NCBI GenBank assembly: GCA_947478975.1
Contig: CANJYI010000101.1
Span: 1-8,572, forward strand
Direction of reading: 5' to 3'
Origin: Chthoniobacteraceae bacterium
GTDB lineage: Bacteria > Verrucomicrobiota > Verrucomicrobiia > Chthoniobacterales > Chthoniobacteraceae
Length of the DNA: 8,572 bases
A program made the position numbers and the translations under genes. Below the pieces are notes generated by a model, which was not told the origin of the DNA, ran no database searches, and was given only the letters and a program-made list of their open reading frames with translations. The stretch's first letter is position 1. Each line of letters begins with the position of its first letter. Shown here one piece after another: positions 1 to 5,311 of the stretch.

Positions 1-293
1 CGCCGCCCCGTCGCCAGGGCAGTCGCCGCTGAAGCGGTGTCGGGCACCGCGAAGTCCTCGCTCTGGTTGCGCAGCAGCGCCGTGTGGGGAAAGCGCTCCT
101 CCATCTCCAGCCGGTACTCCGACCCACCCGCATAAAGCCGCGCTGCGGTGAGCGTCCGGGTTGACAGCGCATCGCTAACAAAAAGAATGATCTGGCGGGG
201 CTTCTGCACCACCCACATCCGGGCATACAAAACCCCCAAACCCGCAAACGCCAGAAGGCACAACAGAGCTATGATTTGATTGCGAAGTTTCAT
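1..293 (-). CDS. Alkaline phosphatase superfamily protein (5' part, runs off the left edge)
   Basis: Only the first 97 codons lie in the window. Residues 1-26 form a signal peptide or membrane anchor (MKLRNQIIALLCLL..., basic then hydrophobic). A beta strand ending in Asp41 (QIILFVSDAL) fits the first metal-binding Asp of the alkaline phosphatase fold. VPDTASAAT at residues 83-91 matches the family's nucleophile motif (V-x-D-S-[GAS]...T), but Thr86 replaces the usual Ser. The protein would act in the periplasm or on the outer face of the inner membrane, releasing phosphate from esters. The start at 293 gives a clean signal peptide. An in-frame ATG at 314 has an AGGGGG run 11 nt upstream and could be the true start, adding seven residues. 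The family call is fairly sure; substrate is unknown, and a phosphodiesterase of the same superfamily is possible. Confidence 0.75.
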   Translation of the reverse strand, partial: MKLRNQIIALLCLLAFAGLGVLYARMWVVQKPRQIILFVSDALSTRTLTAARLYAGGSEYRLEMEERFPHTALLRNQSEDFAVPDTASAATALATGR

Positions 294-314
294 CAGGGGA
301 AAACTGTGGACCAT

Positions 315-777
315 TGAAAACCAAACCCCCTAGGGCAGGCAATCAACGCCCTCACACCCTATCAGGTTAAATCCCGCGGGCAAACCGGGATTCCGACCCG
401 CCCCACTGGGCGGATAACCGGTGTCTGGCGGCTCCCGCGCCACCCCCTTGTTTGAAAGCCTCACTCACGGGGGATCCATCCCCTGGGGCGGCTCGCATGA
501 GACTCTGGTAGGGTGCCCGACTTTTTCTTCGCCAACCTCGGGCAAGGTCCGGCCGGCGTGTTTGAGGGTTGACCGTGGTATGGCTACCTCTTAAATTCTA
601 TTCTATAGGGGACGTACTTGTTGTTAACCGACGCCATAGGCACTCGACAGCCCGCTGGAGGGGCTACGCATTGCGACGGGCGACGGGCGGGGCCGGCTGG
701 AAGGAACCAGCCTGTTTCCAACATCGCGTTTACTGTTCCGAGATAGATCGCACGTAATCGGGCTCAAATTAGTTTGT
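315..777. other. Intergenic region rich in hairpins, no gene seen
   Basis: No convincing coding sequence lies between the phosphatase and tRNA-Ala. Several short perfect stems are visible: ATCCCG/CGGGAT at 371-376/386-391, CCGCCC/GGGCGG at 398-403/408-413 with a 4-nt loop, GGGGA/TCCCC at 470-474/479-483, and GGCTGG/CCAGCC at 695-700/707-712 with loop AAGGAA. The first three would lie in the untranslated leader of the phosphatase gene if it starts upstream of 540 on the minus strand. I compared the region by eye with TPP, cobalamin, SAM, SRP RNA and RNase P signatures and found no match. It may be a structured leader or simply GC-rich spacer. Confidence 0.4.
569..597 (+). promoter_or_regulatory. 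Candidate sigma70-type promoter upstream of tRNA-Ala
   Basis: TTGACC (569-574) and TAAATT (592-597) are separated by 17 bp and sit in the only clearly AT-rich stretch of this intergenic region. Transcription would start near 604 and read rightwards through the 695-712 hairpin to tRNA-Ala, giving a leader of about 170 nt to be processed off. That long leader is a reason for caution; the transcript could instead be a separate small RNA. Confidence 0.4.
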
Positions 778-853
778 GGGGGTATAGCTCAGTTGGTAGA
801 GCGTCTCGTTCGCAATGAGAAGGTCAGGGGTTCGAATCCCCTTACCTCCACCA
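778..853 (+). tRNA. tRNA-Ala (anticodon CGC)
   Basis: The full cloverleaf is visible. The acceptor stem is GGGGGTA/TACCTCC, including the G3:U70 wobble (G780, T847) that is the classic alanine identity pair. The D stem is GCTC/GAGC. The anticodon stem is TCTCG/TGAGA around loop TTCGCAA, with anticodon CGC at 811-813. The T arm is AGGGG-TTCGAAT-CCCCT, and the discriminator A and CCA are encoded (850-853). It reads alanine GCG codons. Its last 30 nt lie inside the 37-bp att core of the mobile element, and integration has restored an intact gene. Confidence 0.97.
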
Positions 854-860
854 TTTTGAA
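824..860 (+). repeat. attL core, 37-bp direct repeat (copy 1)
   Basis: The repeat covers tRNA-Ala from the end of the variable loop through CCA and seven further bases (ATTTTGAA at its right end). It is identical to 7468-7504 over 37 bp and diverges immediately on both sides. The copy belongs to the intact tRNA gene. The T-arm stem AGGGG/CCCCT inside it gives the dyad usually found in tyrosine integrase crossover sites. Confidence 0.95.
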
Positions 861-1239
861 GATCAACCACTTGCAGAGCGCTGAGGGTGAAACTCCCCTT
901 GTTTTCCCCCTTGTTGCTGTACACGTCCGCCCCTGTTTGTGTGCGTCGAAATTTTACCCATGATCGCACGCAACTCCGCCGGCTTGCGTAGAAAGAAACC
1001 CCTTCACCCGTCTTCACTGTCAGATTGCCGGCCCGTCGGTGACGCTCGCCTGCCCCGGTTCACGCATCGTGGTTTCGAAATAAGGTCAGCTTCGGCTCCT
1101 CGCCTGTCTTGCCCCCCATGCTCCCTGCAGGATCAAAATCAATTCATCACTGGCAACGCCCGCGCGCAGCATTTAGTGGTCTCTTTTTTGTTGCTCACAT
1201 ATTGCAACGGTTCACTGTTTGCGCGTAGCCTGCGAACTT
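854..1239. other. Left-end spacer of the element, no gene seen
   Basis: No supported gene lies between attL and the cargo gene. It holds two copies of CCCCTTGTT spaced 12 bp apart (895-903, 907-915), possible integrase arm-type sites. A 23-bp stretch at 1032-1054 resembles 1911-1933 with four mismatches. A short inverted repeat GTTGC/GCAAC (1190-1194/1204-1208) lies about 30 bp before the cargo start and could be an operator. I could not fix a promoter for the cargo gene with confidence. Confidence 0.4.
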
Positions 1240-1779
1240 ATGCCAAAAACAATTCACTTTATTGTTGCTTTGTATGCCGCCTTTCTGGGGTGGCAAACCG
1301 AATCCCAAGCACAAGCTCCTTCACCGTTTGTACAGGTCCGCAGCGCCCAAAAAGGAACACAACTAAACCCTTTCTCAATTTCTGAACTTATGGCCCTACC
1401 TTCCCTTCCGACCCAAGCATGGGTCCACGGAACCATTAAAACGATTCAGCCGGCAGTCGCTGGAGATTCTCTGGATGTTGAAATCGTATTGAATGAAGGC
1501 GCAAAAGTTCGAGTCAATCTTATCAGGCCCAGAGAAATACTCAGTGACTTGCCGAGTTTCGTAAGCTCCCGCCCACAAAAAATACTCGCGGTAGAAAATG
1601 GGGTAATCGTTACCGATACGTCAAAGCCGAGGGGCCCGATTTTCACATTTGAAAATAATGGTCACGTGCTTCTTGGCCTAAATTTGAATGGCAAAAAAGT
1701 ACCAACAGGTGTCCTTGGCAATTATTTTGGTCCTCAGGTCAAAGGGGATAAAAACGGGCCCCTCAGTATTCCGAAATAA
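1240..1779 (+). CDS. Secreted protein of unknown function (cargo of the element)
   Basis: A 179-aa protein I do not recognise. Residues 1-26 are a convincing Sec signal peptide: MPK, a hydrophobic stretch (IHFIVALYAAFLGW), then SQAQA with cleavage after Ala24 or Ala26. The mature part has alternating hydrophobic residues in beta-like strands (WVHGTIKTI, LDVEIVLNEG, KVRVNLIRP, ILAVENGVIV), suggesting a small beta-rich periplasmic or exported domain. No transmembrane segment or catalytic motif is evident. The ATG at 1240 is preferred to a TTG at 1219 because it begins the signal peptide directly; no good Shine-Dalgarno is seen for either. It is the only element gene on the plus strand, convergent with the tandem-HTH gene, and its DNA is AT-richer than its neighbours, which fits an independently acquired cargo gene. 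Confidence 0.75.
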   Translation: MPKTIHFIVALYAAFLGWQTESQAQAPSPFVQVRSAQKGTQLNPFSISELMALPSLPTQAWVHGTIKTIQPAVAGDSLDVEIVLNEGAKVRVNLIRPREILSDLPSFVSSRPQKILAVENGVIVTDTSKPRGPIFTFENNGHVLLGLNLNGKKVPTGVLGNYFGPQVKGDKNGPLSIPK

Positions 1780-1879
1780 TCATCCTAGTGGTTTCACCAT
1801 GTCGTCATTTGTGGCGCACCACTCCCTCTGCTTTCAGCCCATGCTCCTAGGCCAATTCCGTTCTGACTGCCGATCCGCG

Positions 1880-2380
1880 TCAGCACGCCGCCATCCGCTT
1901 CCACGCCCGCCCCGTTGGCGACGCCCGCCAGCCGGTAAGAGCCTCCCTTATCTCGCCCTCCAGCTCGGGATCCTCGATCGCCTCCAGCGTGTCCGCGGTT
2001 TCTTGGTTGCGGGTGAAGCCCTCAAAGATGCCCGGCTCCTTCATCGCCCATTCGGCTAGTTCGCCCATGTCCTCCACAGGCGCCCCGCGCAGGCGCCAGG
2101 CTTGGATGGTCTCCAGCGCCACGCCGAACGTCTCGGCAAGCTCCTTGTCAGGATTGTAGACCGACCGCGGTTCCATTACCGCCTTCAGGTTCTCCAAAAG
2201 GACAGGACACCTGTGGCTGAAGTTATCCAGCACACGCGTACCCATCTGGTTTGAGAGCCAATCCACCAGAGCCTCCGCTGAATACATGGGGGCGCCCTTG
2301 TGCATCCACTTGTGCACGGCCTGGCGGGTGACACCGAACACTGCGGCCACCCTGCTTATGGATTCCTGAGGTCGTGACAT
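1880..2380 (-). CDS. Tandem-HTH DNA-binding protein, Nu1/terminase-small-subunit-like
   Basis: The 166-aa protein contains two copies of a helix-turn-helix unit exactly 70 residues apart without gaps. Repeat 1 (11-42) has AAVFGVTRQAVHKW...KGAP...L..W; repeat 2 (81-112) has LAETFGVALETIQAW...RGAP...L..W. Ten positions are identical, including F-G-V, the Trp of the recognition helix and G-A-P at the wing. This pattern (FG.s..TIQ.W...G.PV) is that of the winged-helix domain of lambda Nu1-type terminase small subunits. Residues 113-150 are acidic. In phage satellites a TerS-like protein redirects packaging; a simple repressor is the main alternative, supported by palindromes just upstream (2388-2413). 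Spacing before the ATG is weak for Shine-Dalgarno (ACGGAACGC). It is the last gene of the leftward series but lies 172 bp from the gene before it, so it may have its own promoter. Confidence 0.8.
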   Translation of the reverse strand: MSRPQESISRVAAVFGVTRQAVHKWMHKGAPMYSAEALVDWLSNQMGTRVLDNFSHRCPVLLENLKAVMEPRSVYNPDKELAETFGVALETIQAWRLRGAPVEDMGELAEWAMKEPGIFEGFTRNQETADTLEAIEDPELEGEIREALTGWRASPTGRAWKRMAAC

Positions 2381-2387
2381 GCGTTCC

Positions 2388-2417
2388 GTATACCACCACG
2401 CCGGATTGTATACAATC
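2388..2417. promoter_or_regulatory. Candidate operator: GATTGTATACAATC palindrome plus second GTATAC site
   Basis: A perfect 14-bp palindrome (2404-2417) centred on GTATAC lies 24 bp upstream of the tandem-HTH start. A second GTATAC (2388-2393) is placed 20 bp away centre to centre, two helical turns. Two same-face sites match a protein with two HTH domains, so autoregulation is plausible. TATACA within the palindrome could also serve as the -10 of that gene's promoter. Confidence 0.5.
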
Positions 2418-2510
2418 GCCCAACCTCAGCCAGTGCGGTTGACGGTGATTTTGTAAACTTGAAATAATTTGGCGAGTTCACAAAAAAGGAGCAAGAGTCC
2501 CTTACCTCAC

Positions 2511-2547
2511 CCCGGACAGGAACCGCTCTAGGAGACTCCTGCCCGGG
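2511..2547 (-). terminator. Candidate hairpin after the 101-aa gene
   Basis: CCCGGACAGGA (2511-2521) pairs with TCCTGCCCGGG (2537-2547) except for one mismatch, with a 15-nt loop, beginning 6 bp past the 101-aa gene's stop. In the direction of transcription a T-run follows only about 33 nt later (2472-2477), so it is not a classical intrinsic terminator. It may terminate weakly or protect the 3' end of the operon mRNA. Confidence 0.3.
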
Positions 2548-2552
2548 GGGTA

Positions 2553-2858
2553 TCACTCTCTGTCTATCTCCCTGAACTGTGCAAAATCAGGAGCTCTGCC
2601 TTCATCCCTAGCGGCAAAAGCTTCCCTCCAGAATGCCCGGTTCCTGGCAACCTGGCTCGCCCACTTCTTTGGGTAGAGGCGGGCTTTCGCCACCAACTCC
2701 AACTGCCAGAGTTGCTCTGCCCACTCGAGGCACTCCTCTTCGGATGCGATCCAAAGCCGGTATTCGATCGAGACTCTGGTGCCCCATCCAGGAAGCAGGG
2801 TATCATCAGGCTGTGGGAGGGGTATACCCGGACACGGGTCTACGTTGCGCTCATTCAT
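2553..2858 (-). CDS. 101-aa protein of unknown function
   Basis: I do not recognise the family. The start at 2858 is fixed by a strong AAGGAG (2866-2871) 7 nt upstream; a longer reading from 3002 would run through the iteron repeats and encode an artificial VPT repeat, so it is rejected. The protein opens with a Pro-rich stretch (8-24) and then is helical and rich in Trp and charged residues (W36, W46, W51, W66, W77), with EECLEWAEQLWQLELVAKA at 40-58 likely amphipathic. No catalytic or membrane motif is seen. It directly follows the replication ATPase and the iterons and is well translated, so a role in replication, copy control or as a partner protein is a guess from context. Confidence 0.7.
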   Translation of the reverse strand: MNERNVDPCPGIPLPQPDDTLLPGWGTRVSIEYRLWIASEEECLEWAEQLWQLELVAKARLYPKKWASQVARNRAFWREAFAARDEGRAPDFAQFREIDRE

Positions 2859-2876
2859 ATGCAATCTCCTTGGAGC

Positions 2877-2904
2877 GGTTGGCACAGTTGGCACGGTTGG
2901 CACC
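2877..2904 (+). repeat. Iteron array, left arm: three GTTGGCAC units, 9-bp period
   Basis: GTTGGCAC occurs exactly at 2878-2885, 2887-2894 and 2896-2903. The array is mirrored by the right arm at 2948-2974, and the two arms can pair for 26 bp. It lies wholly between the replication ATPase stop and the ribosome binding site of the 101-aa gene. Iterons next to a satellite or plasmid replication protein usually mark the origin. Confidence 0.9.
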
Positions 2905-2947
2905 AAGGGAATGAAAGAGGAACGGACCACGCTCCTCCTCTCACCCC

Positions 2948-2974
2948 TTGCCAACTGTGCCGACTGTGCCAACC
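2948..2974 (-). repeat. Iteron array, right arm: three inverted units, 9-bp period
   Basis: The reverse complement unit GTGCCAAC occurs exactly at 2966-2973; GTGCCGAC at 2957-2964 and TTGCCAAC at 2948-2955 each differ by one base. Period and order mirror the left arm. The array ends 9 bp before the stop codon of the replication ATPase gene (2984-2986). Confidence 0.88.
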
Positions 2975-2983
2975 GGCTCGGGT

Positions 2984-4954
2984 TTATTCCCCAACCTTGC
3001 AAACAGAGCCGAGTCTTACCCTCGGGGATGGAGTGCCGCCGCCTGGCGGGGTGTGGATGTATTGCTCCAACTCACCCCCCGAGAGCTCGCACAACTGCCG
3101 CACCTCTGCCTCCTGAAATCCGTTTCGCCTGAGGTCGCGGAAGGTGACATATTCCGACTCAGCTACAAACGCCGCCATCTCTTGAAGACGTTCCCGCAGG
3201 GATTCGCTGCGGCTTGAGTGGAGCATCTCAAAGAGCTGCGCCACACTCCACCGGACAAAAGCAACAGCACGACGTGCAGTTTCTTCTGACAGTTGCGTGG
3301 AACCCGGATCCTCAGCAAGGTGAAGGCACAGCGCCACACGCAGAGCCTGTTCCCGGTATCGTACAAGCCAGGCCCGCAAGTCCTGGTGTTGCCCATTGAT
3401 CCATTCAACGGACTCGTTATGGGCTACCCGGAAAACCTCATTCGCTTCGGTTGTGCACTCAACAGGGTGCGGGCTCCCTTTACTCTCGAGCCTCATCTTC
3501 AGTACCCTCTCCAGAAGTGCATCCCATCCCGCCTTCTCCTTGCTGCCAATCGGAGGACGATTGCCTCCGTCCGGAACTAGGGGATGACTCAATGGCAGAA
3601 ACAGAAACCGTCCCAACAAGCCGCGCTCCTTTGCCTCCTTGTGCTCGAGCACCTCGCGAATAATCGAAGGTTGCACCATCCCGAGAATAGAGAGGCACGG
3701 ATTCTTAATGTCCACATTCCCTGTCCCTACCCGGTTTTGTGCGTAGGCCTCCCCAGTAAACCCGGACAGAAGCAAGTCCGCATCCATTCCGGTTTCACGA
3801 TAGAGCCCCAGCGCTACCCGCACCAGGTCGCCCGCCTCCGGAGAGAAAAGCAAGGCGGTCTCGTGCTCCATGTTTTGGAGATTCTTGGCAAGCGCCGCGG
3901 TAGTGCAGCTCCCCAGCATGAGCGCCGGCTCGTGAATCATTTCCACTTCTTTGAGCGCCATCTCCTTGGCGAGTCTGTTTCTCTCGGGCTGCCCTGCTTC
4001 CTTGCGCAAATCCTTGAGATCCTTTTTCAATCTCTCTAGATGAGCTTTCAAGATAGGGAGCCGCTCGCGTTCCCACTCCATTCTCCTGCTGCTCTGCTCC
4101 GCCTGTATTGGCTCCACAATCGCATTCACCACGCTTTTGTGTGATCCCGTCTCAAGTCCGAACAACAGGAAGAGGTTCGCGTAATTGCTCCACCCGGAGG
4201 CCCCACCGGAGAGTTGAAACCCCTTGCCGGCCGCTCCCGAGAGCGCCCCAAGCATCATCCCCAGAAACAAGGGGACGGGAACCTCGTAGGTTGCCGATAA
4301 GCCTTGCGCGTAAGCCCGCAAAATAAGGGGAAAGGAATCCAAGGGGAACTGGCTCGCCACAATGCTTGGTGCCAGCAACTCCGCTTTCCGGGGCTTTATG
4401 GGTCCCAGTTGCTGCTTGGCTGCCTGAAGGCGCTCCTCAACATCAGCCATCACCAACTCCGGATTGTCCCCTACACTCAAGCGCTCCGATGCTTTTATGA
4501 ACAACGCGGCCGCCGCCCTGCCCACCGCCGCCTCCTTTATTTGCACGCACCAGACCTTCACGGTTCCGGGCGAGTTCGTGACTGAGAGACCGGTCTGCAA
4601 TTCTGACAGGGTGGAATGCGGGATCCCCTTTTTAGCCAAATACAAACTCAAGCTAGCGGGATCCATGTTCTCTGACTCGCTTTCCGCTTGGAGTACCCTT
4701 CCAAAGATCTCAGGGAGAATTGGGTCTGAGAATTGAGAAGACTCAAGCCCCGTTGCCTTAATAACCTGCAGCATGCCGGCCGGATTGAAGAGAAGGCTGC
4801 CAACAATCGCCCGCTCAAGCTCCATATTGCCAACGGAGGCGCCTGTTTGTTTGCGCTCAAGGCTATTCTGTGAAACACTCCTACTAACTAGATTTACTAA
4901 GGCGCTCTCTTGGCGGGGGGCGCCTTCTCTTTTGTTGTCGAGGTGGGCGCTCAT
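2984..4954 (-). CDS. Replication ATPase: DnaB N-terminal-like domain fused to DUF3987
   Basis: The 656-aa protein is probably the element's replication helicase/primase-associated ATPase. Residues 44-150 resemble the DnaB helicase N-terminal domain (MELERAIVGSLLFNPAG, then ...FSDPILPEIFGRVL). Residues 195-580 fit DUF3987: a Walker A variant GLETGSHKS at 266-274, a charged coiled coil at about 285-338, a Walker B-like ALLFSPEAG at 367-375, NPCLSILGMVQPSIIREVL at 418-436, and a conserved-looking GLLGRFLFLP at 445-454 that may supply an arginine finger. The end (586-650) looks like a winged helix. The start has a good GGGGAGG (4964-4970) inside the preceding gene's end and lies 1 bp after its stop, so translation is coupled. 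Iterons follow immediately. No primase catalytic centre is seen, so priming activity is not shown. Confidence 0.85.
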   Translation of the reverse strand: MSAHLDNKREGAPRQESALVNLVSRSVSQNSLERKQTGASVGNMELERAIVGSLLFNPAGMLQVIKATGLESSQFSDPILPEIFGRVLQAESESENMDPASLSLYLAKKGIPHSTLSELQTGLSVTNSPGTVKVWCVQIKEAAVGRAAAALFIKASERLSVGDNPELVMADVEERLQAAKQQLGPIKPRKAELLAPSIVASQFPLDSFPLILRAYAQGLSATYEVPVPLFLGMMLGALSGAAGKGFQLSGGASGWSNYANLFLLFGLETGSHKSVVNAIVEPIQAEQSSRRMEWERERLPILKAHLERLKKDLKDLRKEAGQPERNRLAKEMALKEVEMIHEPALMLGSCTTAALAKNLQNMEHETALLFSPEAGDLVRVALGLYRETGMDADLLLSGFTGEAYAQNRVGTGNVDIKNPCLSILGMVQPSIIREVLEHKEAKERGLLGRFLFLPLSHPLVPDGGNRPPIGSKEKAGWDALLERVLKMRLESKGSPHPVECTTEANEVFRVAHNESVEWINGQHQDLRAWLVRYREQALRVALCLHLAEDPGSTQLSEETARRAVAFVRWSVAQLFEMLHSSRSESLRERLQEMAAFVAESEYVTFRDLRRNGFQEAEVRQLCELSGGELEQYIHTPPGGGTPSPRVRLGSVCKVGE

Positions 4955-4955
4955 A

Positions 4956-5249
4956 TTATTCAGCCTCCCCCATTTCCGCGTTGAGCAAGGCGCCTGTGGA
5001 TTCTGCGTAGGCGTTTTCTAAGTAGGACACAAGGCTTGCGTAGGAAATGAGCCGGGTTCCACGCTGGCAATCAGGTTGAACCTTGTTGGTGAAGCTCTTA
5101 ACCTTGCCCGCCGCTATCAGGTTGTAGATGGTTGACCTACACAGCCCTGAAAGTCGTATCGCCTCAGGGATTCGCACCCAAGCGGGTGTGATAACGTTCG
5201 GGTTGGGGGAAGTGATTTTACCGCTGGATTTATTTGGGTGTACTGACAT
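4956..5249 (-). CDS. Excisionase-like MerR-family HTH protein
   Basis: The 97-aa protein has a helix-turn-helix of the excisionase/AlpA (HTH_17) type at residues 23-78: WVRIPEAIRLSGLCRSTIYNLIAAGKVKSF, followed by a basic wing and ISYASLVSYLENA. The N-terminal 20 residues are polar and probably disordered. Such proteins bend att DNA as directionality factors for tyrosine integrases or activate the operon. Here it precedes the replication ATPase by 1 bp, implying co-translation and a regulatory link between excision and replication. No Shine-Dalgarno precedes the ATG at 5249, so the start is uncertain; a start nearer the HTH is possible. Confidence 0.8.
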   Translation of the reverse strand: MSVHPNKSSGKITSPNPNVITPAWVRIPEAIRLSGLCRSTIYNLIAAGKVKSFTNKVQPDCQRGTRLISYASLVSYLENAYAESTGALLNAEMGEAE

Positions 5250-5311
5250 GCAAGCGACTGTAGCAAACCCACTTGCGCCCCATCATGTCACGGAAAGCAC
5301 GCTTGATGTCA

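Larger units (their letters stand above)
2877..2974. other. Candidate replication origin of the element
   Basis: Two opposed triplets of a 9-bp iteron flank a 43-bp centre (2905-2947) that is not strikingly AT-rich. The arms form a 26-bp inverted repeat; in a plus-strand transcript every position pairs if two G-U wobbles are allowed, while a minus-strand transcript would have two mismatches. The position directly behind the DnaB-N/DUF3987 gene resembles the origin placement of satellite primase-helicases. Alternatives are an operator for the 101-aa gene or an RNA hairpin controlling its translation. Confidence 0.5.

Noticed and set aside
695..712. SRP RNA-like GGAAGGAA hairpin
   Set aside because: The stem GGCTGG/CCAGCC with AAGGAA resembles the SRP motif only in part; the symmetric internal loop and flanking stems of 4.5S RNA are missing.
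769..1017. Minus-strand 82-aa frame containing GIRTPDLLIANETLYQLSY
   Set aside because: This is the well-known false protein produced by translating a tRNA gene antisense; it covers tRNA-Ala.
939..1385. Plus-strand 148-aa frame
   Set aside because: Overlaps the cargo gene in another frame, has no signal peptide or domain-like pattern and no ribosome binding site.
1780..1879. Bidirectional terminator between the convergent cargo and tandem-HTH genes
   Set aside because: Only 4-bp stems and no adjacent T-run could be seen.
2877..2974. CRISPR array
   Set aside because: Units of 8-9 bp in direct contact, no spacers and mirrored orientation: iterons, not CRISPR.
2859..3002. N-terminal extension of the 101-aa gene with a VPTVPTVPT repeat
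   Set aside because: It arises from reading through the iterons and overlaps the upstream stop; a strong AAGGAG fixes the start at 2858.
3163..4878. Many 60-150-aa frames within the replication ATPase
   Set aside because: Shadows of a long gene with clear domain structure.
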